Of a stretch of DNA of 54,927 nt, positions 1 through 8,591 are shown piece after piece. The position numbers and the translations under genes were made by a program. The DNA is taken from contig JAQSXU010000015.1 of the NCBI GenBank assembly GCA_029256485.1, forward strand, positions 1-54,927, given 5' to 3'. Source of the stretch: Clostridiaceae bacterium (GTDB lineage Bacteria > Bacillota_A > Clostridia > Clostridiales > Clostridiaceae). Positions within the stretch are counted from its first letter, which is position 1. Every line of letters begins with the position of its first letter. The notes under the pieces are model-generated. The model was not told the DNA's origin. It saw only the letters and a list, made by a program, of their open reading frames with translations, and made no database searches.

Positions 1-52
1 AAACATATTAAAATCATAAATTTGTAAAATCCAAGAAAGTCCAGGCAAAAGC

Positions 53-99
53 AAAGGAGCATCGCTAGATACTTTTAAGTATTTTGCGACACTCCCTTT
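53..99. repeat. Long imperfect inverted repeat (hairpin)
   Basis: Arms at 53-65 and 86-99 pair with a few G-U or mismatched positions, and an inner perfect stem ATACTT/AAGTAT sits at 69-82 around a TT loop. It lies 40 bases past the stop of the minus-strand ligase-like gene, so it could terminate that transcript. However, no clear T-run follows the stem on either strand, so a structural repeat is equally possible. Confidence 0.45.
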
Positions 100-139
100 A
101 TAGCTTGTGTTCTTGAACCAGAATTTCGATTTACATTTA

Positions 140-2128
140 TTAGCTCTTCTTAATTGTGGCTAACTTCTTATCAGTACTCTTAGGCAAAATAGACGTTGCA
201 TATAGTCTGTTACAGGCTATTCCAACCCCAAGAACAATCCAGAAAGTAAGGCTTACCGAAATCGTACTGTCATTAGCTATTGAAGAAACAAGGAAAGAGG
301 AAACTGCAGCCAGGCAAGCAACTCCGGCAACAAAATATTCATTAAAAACGCCTTTAAAATACAGTTTTAAGGAGTGAATAAAATACCAGCCAATAAAAAT
401 CAGAAAGGATAACAATGAGAGCACACCTGTATTTATTGCTAATTGCAAATATAGATTATGTGGTTTATCTACAACAGCATACATGCTTTCCATGAATTTC
501 ATTTTAGCAACATAGTCATTTTGAGGAAAATACATTCCAAATGTATCAGGCCCATGACCAAGCAAAAAGGTATCTTTAATCATTGGTATCGATCTGGACC
601 AGATATATCCCCTATTTGAACCCCACTTCTCCCTTCCTTGAAATCCAAAACTCTCAGCTTTGATAATATCGGTAGTGTTTCCTGCAGGGGTTGCAATTTT
701 AAATCCGTTTTCGGTATTAGCAACAGCAAAAGACGTATTTGGAGCTTGAATTTTAACAATATTATTATCAATTGAAATTAATATATTTTTAAATCTTGAG
801 TCAATGAAGGATACATTTATCTTATTGTCTTCATTTGATGTTGACACTTCAATTGTTTTCTTATTAGTATCTGAAAAAGTAAGTTTGGAAGTAGTTGGAT
901 CGAAACTGATTACTAATGCATCAGTATCTGATGTATAAAGATAAAGTTTATTTTTGTCTATTTTTATGTCAGTCAAATTTTCTGAAGTAGGTATGCTTGA
1001 TGAGGGAGTGTTTAAGGCTAGCAGACTACTTGTGTTAATTTTAGACTCATCTACTGTATTACTAATTGAGTCCTGATCAAAACTCATTAACATCAGTGTA
1101 TTGCTTATAGCTGATTTGTCATTTTCTGGAGTGGCAAAAGCTATAAACTTATCTTTTATAACTGAATAATTTAAATTGCTTGCGACCTTAAGCTCGCTGA
1201 AAACTTTTCCGTCAGATGAATAATTCATGAAAAAGGTAGTAGCAATAATGCAAATCAATAGAGCTAGAATTGGTATTACGTTTTTTATGAGATTTTTACG
1301 CATAAAAATCAGTATTATTATGCCAGACGCTAACATACTTACCATACCTGTGGAGGATAAACTGCCAAGCAGATTGATAAATGCTAAAAGGCAAAATATA
1401 CCTGAAACGATTTTATATTTAGGTTTATTAACTGAAAGATATATTACAATACAAATTGACAAAATTATTGCAAAGAAACCGCCCACGTAATTGGGATTAT
1501 AGAGTGTAGAATATATGTATTGTTTAGGAAATCTAAAATCCAAGGAAGCGGCAATACTTTCATTGGCTTTAGGTAATATTAACTTTTTTCCGAAATCAGA
1601 CTGAAAAAAGTCGAAACCAAAAAATTGAGTAATACCTATAACAGACATAATTAAAACTGAAAAAGCCAAAAAGTACGAAAGATATTTAATATCAAATTCG
1701 GAAGATACGAGCATAGAGCATATAAGGCATACAGCTATGTAACAAAATATTGTAAAAAAGCCTTCATACCGTTCCGGAAAACCGAAAAAGGCTTGCTTAT
1801 GATGATCTGAGAAAGAACTTGACAGAAAGACTAGGATTGTAAAGACACCTAGTGGAATAAACATCTTGGGCAACGTAAGCTTTATCTTTTTGGTGGATAT
1901 GTATATGAAGAAAAAAATTAAAGAAATACAAGTTAATGCTATGAACCATGTCATTTTGTAATATGCGAAGAAGTCAAGTTCTTCAGTGGAGCCCTTCCAC
2001 AATTTGGCGAAGGCCTTATCTAATTTTATTTCTTTCATGAAAACAATTAATGGTACTATTGTCAGAATTAAGCCTATAGGTAAAAGCTTTAAATAATCCC
2101 GGGCTTCTTTTTTAGCTATCTTTTGCAT
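140..2128 (-). CDS. O-antigen ligase/polymerase-like (Wzy/WaaL family) membrane protein
   Basis: Predicted multi-pass membrane protein of 662 residues that would join or polymerise lipid-linked glycan units on the outer face of the membrane. The N-terminal half has about ten hydrophobic segments. Near the C-terminus the family-typical histidines appear in GHGPDTFG (His525) and KPHNLYLQ (His557), followed by more membrane segments. Start taken at 2128 because AGGAGG lies just upstream (2135-2140); an in-frame ATG at 2209 has no such site. Residues roughly 310-500 form a long polar, Ser/Thr/Asn-rich, beta-like region placed between membrane segments, much longer than the usual large periplasmic loop of this family. 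It is divergent from the rhamnose operon. Family assignment is good; ligase versus polymerase cannot be told from sequence. Confidence 0.8.
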   Translation of the reverse strand: MQKIAKKEARDYLKLLPIGLILTIVPLIVFMKEIKLDKAFAKLWKGSTEELDFFAYYKMTWFIALTCISLIFFFIYISTKKIKLTLPKMFIPLGVFTILVFLSSSFSDHHKQAFFGFPERYEGFFTIFCYIAVCLICSMLVSSEFDIKYLSYFLAFSVLIMSVIGITQFFGFDFFQSDFGKKLILPKANESIAASLDFRFPKQYIYSTLYNPNYVGGFFAIILSICIVIYLSVNKPKYKIVSGIFCLLAFINLLGSLSSTGMVSMLASGIIILIFMRKNLIKNVIPILALLICIIATTFFMNYSSDGKVFSELKVASNLNYSVIKDKFIAFATPENDKSAISNTLMLMSFDQDSISNTVDESKINTSSLLALNTPSSSIPTSENLTDIKIDKNKLYLYTSDTDALVISFDPTTSKLTFSDTNKKTIEVSTSNEDNKINVSFIDSRFKNILISIDNNIVKIQAPNTSFAVANTENGFKIATPAGNTTDIIKAESFGFQGREKWGSNRGYIWSRSIPMIKDTFLLGHGPDTFGMYFPQNDYVAKMKFMESMYAVVDKPHNLYLQLAINTGVLSLLSFLIFIGWYFIHSLKLYFKGVFNEYFVAGVACLAAVSSFLVSSIANDSTISVSLTFWIVLGVGIACNRLYATSILPKSTDKKLATIKKS

Positions 2129-2279
2129 ATAATGCCTCCTAAATATGTACTTCAATAATTTTAACATAGTATAGGGACACAGTAAACAAAGACATCTTTT
2201 CATTTGCAATAAAACAATATATTATACAATTAGTTACAGAATTGAATAATACAATATAATACCGATATTGATAAAAGTA

Positions 2280-2308
2280 TTGATGTTGTCTGAATATTAT
2301 TTTACAAT
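2280..2308 (+). promoter_or_regulatory. Probable sigma-A promoter of the rhamnose operon
   Basis: TTGATG at 2280-2285 and TACAAT at 2303-2308 are separated by 17 bases and lie 37 bases upstream of the rfbD start. A second TATAAT at 2255-2260 has a poorer -35 partner. Inferred by pattern only. Confidence 0.5.
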
Positions 2309-2345
2309 AGAGGTTGGATGAGTATTAATTTAGTAGGAGCTACTA

Positions 2346-3179
2346 ATGAAGATATTAATAACAGGTAGTAAAGGGCAGTTAGGAATAGAGCTTTTTAACC
2401 AGTTGTCTGAAAAAAAGAAAATTGTACTTATAGAAAACGATGTCAACAACCTTGATATAACTAATCAGAAACAGGTGTTTGACTTAATAAAAAATGAAAA
2501 ACCTGATGTTGTTGTTAATTGTGCAGCCTATACAAATGTAGACGCTTGTGAAGAAAATGAGAATGATGCATACAGAGTTAATGCTGTAGGTGCACAAAAT
2601 CTTTCATCAGCGGCATACAGTATTGGTGCAAAAATGGTTCAAGTTTCAACAGACTATGTTTTTGATGGTACTGGTGATACTCCAAAAAGGGAGTATGAAA
2701 GGACAAGCCCAAGAAGTGTATATGGAAGAAGTAAGGAATATGGAGAAGTACTTGTAAGACAGTCAAATCCAATGCATTTTATTGTCAGGACGGCATGGTT
2801 GTATGGCGAAGGTAACAATTTTGTCCGTACCATGCTTAAACTAGCCCAGGACAAAAAAGAAATAGGTGTTGTAAATGATCAATTTGGTTCACCTACCAGT
2901 ACGGTTGATTTGGCTAAATGTATAATAAATTTGATACATACTGAAAGTTATGGAACATATCACGCTACCTGTGAAGGACAATGCAGCTGGTATGACTTTG
3001 CTAGAAAAATATTCGAAATAAAGGGACTTGATATCAAGGTTAATCCAATTACAAGTGAAGAATTAAAGAGGCCGGCACCCAGACCAAAATTCTCAGTACT
3101 TGATAATTTTATGCTGAGATTAATTGGGCTTAATTCCTTCAGAAATTGGGAAGATGCCATTGTAGAATATCTTGGATAG
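2346..3179 (+). CDS. rfbD: dTDP-4-dehydrorhamnose reductase
   Basis: Final enzyme of dTDP-L-rhamnose synthesis, reducing dTDP-4-dehydro-L-rhamnose with NAD(P)H in the cytoplasm. The 277-residue protein has the RmlD-type nucleotide-binding motif GSKGQLG at residues 7-13, the conserved stretch VNCAAYTNVDACE, the STDYVFDG motif and the YGRSK catalytic Tyr/Lys pair. Length is normal for the family. The ATG start follows TAGGAGC. It is first in a four-gene set D-A-C-B that contains the complete dTDP-rhamnose pathway, so the surface glycan made here very probably contains rhamnose. Confidence 0.95.
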   Translation: MKILITGSKGQLGIELFNQLSEKKKIVLIENDVNNLDITNQKQVFDLIKNEKPDVVVNCAAYTNVDACEENENDAYRVNAVGAQNLSSAAYSIGAKMVQVSTDYVFDGTGDTPKREYERTSPRSVYGRSKEYGEVLVRQSNPMHFIVRTAWLYGEGNNFVRTMLKLAQDKKEIGVVNDQFGSPTSTVDLAKCIINLIHTESYGTYHATCEGQCSWYDFARKIFEIKGLDIKVNPITSEELKRPAPRPKFSVLDNFMLRLIGLNSFRNWEDAIVEYLG

Positions 3180-3206
3180 ACATATTACAAAGAGAGGGGT
3201 CAAATT

Positions 3207-4076
3207 ATGAAGGGGATCATACTTGCAGGAGGATCAGGTACTAGGTTATATCCTATAACAAAAGCTATATCTAAGCAGATTATTCCTGTATACGACAAAC
3301 CAATGATTTACTACCCTATGTCTGTTTTAATGCTTGCAGGAATTAAGGATATACTTATAATATCTACACCAAGAGATATAGGACTATTTGAAGAGCTCTT
3401 CGGTAATGGATCTTATTTGGGTTTGAATCTGTCATACGCTGTTCAGTATGCTCCCAACGGATTGGCAGAAGCATTCATAATCGGTGAGGAGTTTATAGGG
3501 AAGGATTCAGTTGCTTTAGTGCTCGGGGATAATATTTTTTATGGACAGAGTTTTGGCAAAATTCTTGAAGAGGCAGCAAATACAACCGAATGTGCTACCG
3601 TATTTGGATACTATGTAAGTAATCCTGAGGCATATGGAGTTGTAGAGTTCAATTCTGAAGGAAAAGTTATTTCTATTGAAGAGAAGCCTAAAGTTCCCAA
3701 GTCACATTATGCTGTACCGGGGTTATATTTTTATGATAATGATGTTGTTAATATAGCAAAAAATATAAAACCTTCAGCTCGCGGTGAACTGGAAATAACG
3801 GAAGTAAATAATGAATATTTAAGACGCGGAAAGTTGAATGTTAAACTGTTTGGAAGAGGTATGGCATGGTTGGATACCGGTACTCATAATACCATGCTTG
3901 AGGCAAGTAATTTTGTTGAAACAGTACAAAAACGTCAGGGTTTATACATAGCATGTCTTGAAGAAATTGCTTATAAAAAGGGATATATAAACCGTGAGCA
4001 GCTTGTTGAACTTGCAAATATATTGATTAAAAGTGACTACGGAAATTACCTGCTAAAAATTGCTGAAGGCTTTTAA
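3207..4076 (+). CDS. rfbA: Glucose-1-phosphate thymidylyltransferase
   Basis: First step of dTDP-rhamnose synthesis: couples glucose-1-phosphate with dTTP to give dTDP-glucose. The 289-residue protein begins with the nucleotidyltransferase signature [15 protein letters not shown], and shows [24 protein letters not shown] and WLDTGTH, all typical of RmlA. Length matches the family. GAGAGGGG precedes the ATG, and the gene starts 27 bases after rfbD, consistent with one transcript. Confidence 0.97.
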   Translation: MKGIILAGGSGTRLYPITKAISKQIIPVYDKPMIYYPMSVLMLAGIKDILIISTPRDIGLFEELFGNGSYLGLNLSYAVQYAPNGLAEAFIIGEEFIGKDSVALVLGDNIFYGQSFGKILEEAANTTECATVFGYYVSNPEAYGVVEFNSEGKVISIEEKPKVPKSHYAVPGLYFYDNDVVNIAKNIKPSARGELEITEVNNEYLRRGKLNVKLFGRGMAWLDTGTHNTMLEASNFVETVQKRQGLYIACLEEIAYKKGYINREQLVELANILIKSDYGNYLLKIAEGF

Positions 4077-4161
4077 ATTTATAACAGTAATGGTGAAATT
4101 TAATGTGAACAAGTAGTTTGAAAGTATACAAAGTAATTATATTTACCCGGGAGTGTTAATA

Positions 4162-4722
4162 TTGGGACAATTTAATTTTATGAAGACAGATATTGAAGGG
4201 CTTATGGTTATTGAGCCAAAGGTTTTTGGTGATAGCCGGGGTTACTTCATGGAGACGTATAATGAAAAGGATTTTAAAACAGCAGGAATTAATGTAAAGT
4301 TTGTACAGGATAATCAGTCTAAGTCTCGTAAAGGAGTTCTTAGAGGACTTCATTTTCAGAGAGAGTACCAGCAGGCAAAACTTGTTAGAGTATTGTCAGG
4401 TGAGGTTTTCGATGTCGCTGTTGACTTGAGAAAAGGATCACCTACCTATAAAAATTGCTACGGTGTGGTCTTATCTGCACAAAACAGTAAGCAGTTTTAT
4501 GTTCCTACTGGTTTCGCACATGGTTTTTTAGTACTCTCCGATGAAGCTGAATTTGCTTATAAATGTACTGATTTTTATCATCCGGAATGCGAGGGTGGAA
4601 TAGTGTGGAATGATCCACAAATAGGCATTGATTGGCCTCTGAGCGGAATCAATGAGTTACTGCTTTCAGATAAAGATAAAAGATTAAAAACCCTTTCAGA
4701 GCAGAATTATATTTATCTATAA
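4162..4722 (+). CDS. rfbC: dTDP-4-dehydrorhamnose 3,5-epimerase
   Basis: Converts dTDP-4-dehydro-6-deoxy-D-glucose to the L-rhamno form. Cupin-fold protein with IEPKVFGDSRGYFMETYN near the start, VLRGLHFQ carrying the catalytic His, and VPTGFAHGFLVLSD. I choose the TTG at 4162 (186 residues, MGQFNF...), because GGGAG at 4149-4153 gives a normal spacing; the GTG at 4153 overlaps that site. There are 85 untranslated bases between rfbA and this gene, so an internal promoter is possible though I see none that is convincing. Confidence 0.93.
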   Translation: MGQFNFMKTDIEGLMVIEPKVFGDSRGYFMETYNEKDFKTAGINVKFVQDNQSKSRKGVLRGLHFQREYQQAKLVRVLSGEVFDVAVDLRKGSPTYKNCYGVVLSAQNSKQFYVPTGFAHGFLVLSDEAEFAYKCTDFYHPECEGGIVWNDPQIGIDWPLSGINELLLSDKDKRLKTLSEQNYIYL

Positions 4723-4765
4723 TGTAATGTTTTATTAAAAGATAAAATAAAAAGGAGAACTGCAA

Positions 4766-5809
4766 ATGACTAAAATTACAACTGTGCTTGTAACCGGGGG
4801 AGCAGGGTTTATAGGAAGCAATTTTATTTTATATATGATAAAGAAGTACCCTGATTATAGGATAATTAACCTGGATGCACTGACCTATGCTGGAAATCTG
4901 GACAATCTTAAAGGCATAGAGGGAAATTCAAATTACATATTTATTAAAGGGGATATTTGTGATTCCAACTTAATAGATAAATTGTTTATACAATATAACC
5001 CGGATTATATTGTAAATTTTGCAGCTGAGTCCCATGTGGACAGAAGCATAACAGACCCGCAAATATTTTTGAAATCAAATATAATGGGAACTCAAGTGTT
5101 GCTTGATGCCTGCAAAAAGAAATGGACAGATCCAGAACAATTCTCTACAAACAAATATGTTCAGGTTTCAACTGATGAAGTATATGGGTCTCTGGGCGCT
5201 GAAGGGTATTTTACAGAGACAACTCCATTGTCTCCTAACAGTCCATATTCGGCAAGCAAAGCTTCAGCAGATATGTTTGTCAGAGCTTATCACGAAACCT
5301 TCGGATTAAATGTAAATATAACAAGATGCTCTAATAATTATGGACCCTATCAGTTTCCGGAAAAGCTAATACCACTGATGATATCAAATGCACTGGAAGA
5401 TAAGGATATGCCTGTGTACGGAGATGGTATGAATATAAGAGACTGGCTATATGTTGAAGATCATTGTAGAGCCATAGAAATGGTAATGCATAATGGTAAG
5501 TCCGGTGAAGTATATAATGTAGGCGGACACAATGAAAAAGCCAATATCGAGATTGTTAAATTAATTCTACAGGAGCTTGGTAAACCGGAAAGCCTTATAA
5601 AATATGTTAAGGACAGGCCGGGGCATGACAGAAGGTATGCGATAGACGCGGCAAAGATTAAAACAGAGATGGGTTGGGAGCCCACGGTAATGTTTGATCA
5701 AGGTATTAAATTGACTATAAGATGGTATCTTGACAACCTTGATTGGACAAACAAGATAAGGTCCGGTGAGTATAAAGAGTATTATGAGAAGATGTACGGG
5801 GATAGGTAG
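4766..5809 (+). CDS. rfbB: dTDP-glucose 4,6-dehydratase
   Basis: Second step of the rhamnose pathway, an NAD-dependent extended SDR of 347 residues. The sequence shows TGGAGFIGSNF (residues 10-20), FAAESHVDRSI, VSTDEVYG, the PYSASKA catalytic Tyr/Lys motif and NNYGPYQFPEKLIPL, which together are diagnostic for RmlB. AAAAGGAG precedes the ATG. It closes the rhamnose set; a strong hairpin follows at 5811. Confidence 0.97.
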   Translation: MTKITTVLVTGGAGFIGSNFILYMIKKYPDYRIINLDALTYAGNLDNLKGIEGNSNYIFIKGDICDSNLIDKLFIQYNPDYIVNFAAESHVDRSITDPQIFLKSNIMGTQVLLDACKKKWTDPEQFSTNKYVQVSTDEVYGSLGAEGYFTETTPLSPNSPYSASKASADMFVRAYHETFGLNVNITRCSNNYGPYQFPEKLIPLMISNALEDKDMPVYGDGMNIRDWLYVEDHCRAIEMVMHNGKSGEVYNVGGHNEKANIEIVKLILQELGKPESLIKYVKDRPGHDRRYAIDAAKIKTEMGWEPTVMFDQGIKLTIRWYLDNLDWTNKIRSGEYKEYYEKMYGDR

Positions 5810-5810
5810 G

Positions 5811-5847
5811 AATTAATGTGGTTAGACAGTATCTGGCCACATTAATT
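5811..5847 (+). other. Strong hairpin between rfbB and the ABC exporter genes
   Basis: Perfect arms AATTAATGTGG (5811-5821) and CCACATTAATT (5837-5847) extend inward by two G-U and three Watson-Crick pairs, giving about 16 paired positions around a very small loop. A TTATTTT stretch follows some ten bases later. It may be a leaky terminator, attenuator or mRNA-processing site that separates expression of the rhamnose genes from the exporter. Confidence 0.5.
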
Positions 5848-5909
5848 GGTCACATTATTTTAAATGAGAAAACAGGCATTTGTTATAGATAGACTAAGGG
5901 GAAAAGTTA

Positions 5910-7289
5910 ATGAAAAAGAAATTATTGCAGTGTGGCATTAGTTTATTAATACTTATTGTTATTATGGCCTTACTGCCTAAGCATTTGTTCTATTTTAAAG
6001 ATAATATAAATCTCAGCATTAATGTTAAAAATAAAACAGATATAGAATATCAATTGTTTTACACACATAAAGATGGAAGTCAAGAGTTCAATGAACACGA
6101 TAGCATAAAAAAGATAATTAAAGGTAAGGATGAATTTCAATCAGTAAATTTTGAATTACCTGTTGACAATATAATAAGTTTTAGAATAGATTTCGGTATA
6201 AAGCCTGAAGAAATACTTTTAAAAAGCATTGACATAAAAAAGAATAATACCGAAAAAATATACTCTCCTTTTGAGATTTTAAAAGGTTTTAACCTTAATG
6301 AAATACAAACATTTGAAGAGAAAGAGGATGCTGTAATTATAAAATCAGATACTAATGATCCACATATTTTTCTGAAGAATCCCATTAGTATCGAAGTTGC
6401 ACAGAATAAAAGAATAAATTATGTAGTATTAATTTGTACTATAGTTTTTGTGCTTATTTCTACATATTATATTGTTGGACAGGCTCAAAAGAGAGGACTT
6501 TATAGTTTTATTGAGAATATTTACCAAGCAAGAAAATTAATATATGAACTGGCAAAAAAGGATTTAAAAACCAGATATATGGGTTCATATTTAGGGATAA
6601 TATGGGCATTTGTACAACCTATATGTACAATAATGATATTGTGGTTTGTTTTTCAAGTTGGGCTCAGAGCTGCACCTATAGATAATTTTCCGTTTATATT
6701 GTGGCTGATTTGTGGAATGATACCTTGGTTTTACATTTCAGAAAATATCCAAAGCTCGGCATCATCAATTGTAGATAATAGCTATTTAGTAAAAAAGGTT
6801 GTTTTCAGAGTGAGTGCATTACCTATTATAAGAATTACATCAGGATTATTTGTCCACTTATTTTTTGTATGTATAATGATCATAATGTTTGCGTCATATG
6901 GATATTTGCCAACAGCATATACTTTACAAATATTATACTATTTATTATGTACAGTTATGTTGGTTTTGTCATTATCCTGGTTAACGTCTTCATTATTTGT
7001 ATTTGTTAAAGACTTAGGTCAAATAATTGCTATATTAGTCCAGTTTGGATTTTGGTTAACTCCTATTTTTTGGACACTTGACAGGATACCGGAAAAGTTC
7101 AAATTTATATTTAAGGCGAATCCTGTATATTACATCATTGAAGGCTATAGGGACAGCTTAATCAATAATGTTTGGTTTTGGGAGAGACCGATATTGACAA
7201 TTGACTTCTGGGTTATAACAGGAGTACTATTTGTAGCAGGTGCTCTTATATTTAAGAGGCTAAGGCCGCATTTTGCTGATGTTTTGTAG
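5910..7289 (+). CDS. Polysaccharide ABC exporter permease (Wzm/TagG-like) with N-terminal ectodomain
   Basis: Membrane component of an ABC-2 exporter for undecaprenyl-linked polysaccharide. The C-terminal part (about residues 200-459) is a normal Wzm/TagG permease, with the amphipathic region ELAKKDLKTRYMGSYLGI followed by six membrane segments and the WLTPIFW and NPVYYIIEGYR motifs. The first 200 residues are extra: a membrane segment at about 7-27, a polar domain predicted to lie outside (about 30-168), and a second membrane segment at about 172-191. Family members are usually near 260 residues, so this is a fusion. The ATPase gene follows after 12 bases. The polar domain may contact the glycan or its assembly enzymes; that is inference. 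Confidence 0.88.
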   Translation: MKKKLLQCGISLLILIVIMALLPKHLFYFKDNINLSINVKNKTDIEYQLFYTHKDGSQEFNEHDSIKKIIKGKDEFQSVNFELPVDNIISFRIDFGIKPEEILLKSIDIKKNNTEKIYSPFEILKGFNLNEIQTFEEKEDAVIIKSDTNDPHIFLKNPISIEVAQNKRINYVVLICTIVFVLISTYYIVGQAQKRGLYSFIENIYQARKLIYELAKKDLKTRYMGSYLGIIWAFVQPICTIMILWFVFQVGLRAAPIDNFPFILWLICGMIPWFYISENIQSSASSIVDNSYLVKKVVFRVSALPIIRITSGLFVHLFFVCIMIIMFASYGYLPTAYTLQILYYLLCTVMLVLSLSWLTSSLFVFVKDLGQIIAILVQFGFWLTPIFWTLDRIPEKFKFIFKANPVYYIIEGYRDSLINNVWFWERPILTIDFWVITGVLFVAGALIFKRLRPHFADVL

Positions 7290-7301
7290 AGGGGAATACA
7301 A

Positions 7302-8588
7302 ATGAATAATGAGTTAACAATAAAAGTCGAAAATTTATCAAAGTCATACAAATTGTATGATAAACCAATAGATAGATTAAAGGAATCCTTAAATCCATTT
7401 AAGAAAAAATACCATAAGGGGTTTTTTGCAGTCAAGGATTTGAGCTTTGAGGTAAAGCAAGGCGAGACAATAGGGATTATAGGCAAAAACGGATCGGGAA
7501 AATCAACCCTTTTGAAGATGATAACGGGGGTACTTACTCCCACAAGTGGGAATATATTGGTAAATGGTAAAATTTCTGCCCTATTAGAATTAGGAGCCGG
7601 GTTTAATCCTGAATTTACAGGAATAGAAAACATATACTTAAATGGCACGATAATGGGCTATACAAAAGAAGAGATGGATCAAAAAAAGGAGGATATTATA
7701 CAATTTGCTGATATTGGTGAATTTATAAATCAGCCTGTTAAGACGTATTCAAGTGGGATGTTTGTGAGATTAGCTTTTGCTGTAGCAATTAATGTGGAAC
7801 CAGAAGTACTCATCGTGGATGAGGCTTTGAGTGTGGGAGATGTATTCTTTCAACTTAAGTGTTATAAAAAATTTGAGGAGTTTAAAAAGGCAGGAAAAAC
7901 AATACTGCTTGTAACCCATGACTTGGGAAGTATCACAAGATACTGCGACAGAGCCATTTTTTTGTCTGAAGGGTGTATTGTTGCTGAGGGGGACCCTCGT
8001 GATATAGTAGACAAATACAAAAAGTCAATTGTAGGAATTAATATTGATGAAAATAAGAATTTGTCAGAGATAAAAACTTTTGCTGAAGATAATTCAATAC
8101 CATGGAGTAGTTATCTGCAAGTTAATCCCAATAAGTTGGATTACGGAAACAACAAAGCTCAGATAGTTGATTTTGCTGTAATTGATAATAGAGGAAATAT
8201 AACCAATACTATTGAAAAAGGGAAAATATGCTCTTTTAGAATGAAAGTGAAGTTCAATGAGGATATTGACTGTCCAATATTTGCCATTGCTATAAAAGAT
8301 ATTAGGGGAACTGAGATTACTGGAACAAATACAGTTCTTGAAGGCATTGATACTGGTAGTATAAAAGTTGGGGATATTATTGAGGTAACCTTTACTCAGG
8401 AGTTTAAGCTTCAGGGAGGTCCATATTTTCTTTCGCTTGGTTGTACAAGAGTAGATACAAACACAGGCTTGGAAGTTTTTCATAGGTTATATGATGTTGT
8501 TAGTTTGGAAATAATTCAATCTAAGGTAAGTACTGGGCTATTTGATATGAATTCAGATATCACTATAAAGGTTATTGAAAGGGTATAG
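7302..8588 (+). CDS. Polysaccharide ABC exporter ATPase with Wzt-type C-terminal domain
   Basis: ATPase partner of the preceding permease. Residues 1-245 are an ABC domain: Walker A GKNGSGKST (61-69), signature YSSGM (149-153), Walker B VLIVDE with Asp173/Glu174, and the H-loop VTHD. Residues about 265-428 form a beta-rich C-terminal extension of the Wzt type (for example FRMKVKFNEDIDCPIFAIAI and LQGGPYFLSLGC). In E. coli O8/O9a that domain binds the capped non-reducing end of the glycan before export. The following gene, four bases away, resembles such a capping enzyme. ATP-binding role is certain; glycan binding is inferred from the family. Confidence 0.93.
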   Translation: MNNELTIKVENLSKSYKLYDKPIDRLKESLNPFKKKYHKGFFAVKDLSFEVKQGETIGIIGKNGSGKSTLLKMITGVLTPTSGNILVNGKISALLELGAGFNPEFTGIENIYLNGTIMGYTKEEMDQKKEDIIQFADIGEFINQPVKTYSSGMFVRLAFAVAINVEPEVLIVDEALSVGDVFFQLKCYKKFEEFKKAGKTILLVTHDLGSITRYCDRAIFLSEGCIVAEGDPRDIVDKYKKSIVGINIDENKNLSEIKTFAEDNSIPWSSYLQVNPNKLDYGNNKAQIVDFAVIDNRGNITNTIEKGKICSFRMKVKFNEDIDCPIFAIAIKDIRGTEITGTNTVLEGIDTGSIKVGDIIEVTFTQEFKLQGGPYFLSLGCTRVDTNTGLEVFHRLYDVVSLEIIQSKVSTGLFDMNSDITIKVIERV

Positions 8589-8591
8589 AGT

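Noticed and set aside
156..377. 73-codon plus-strand frame
   Set aside because: Lies antisense to the well-supported ligase-like gene, no ribosome site and no family features.
7145..7648. 167-codon minus-strand frame across the permease/ATPase junction
   Set aside because: Antisense shadow; both plus-strand genes have full motif support.
8094..8483. 129-codon minus-strand frame
   Set aside because: Antisense to the C-terminal domain of the exporter ATPase, with no start signal.
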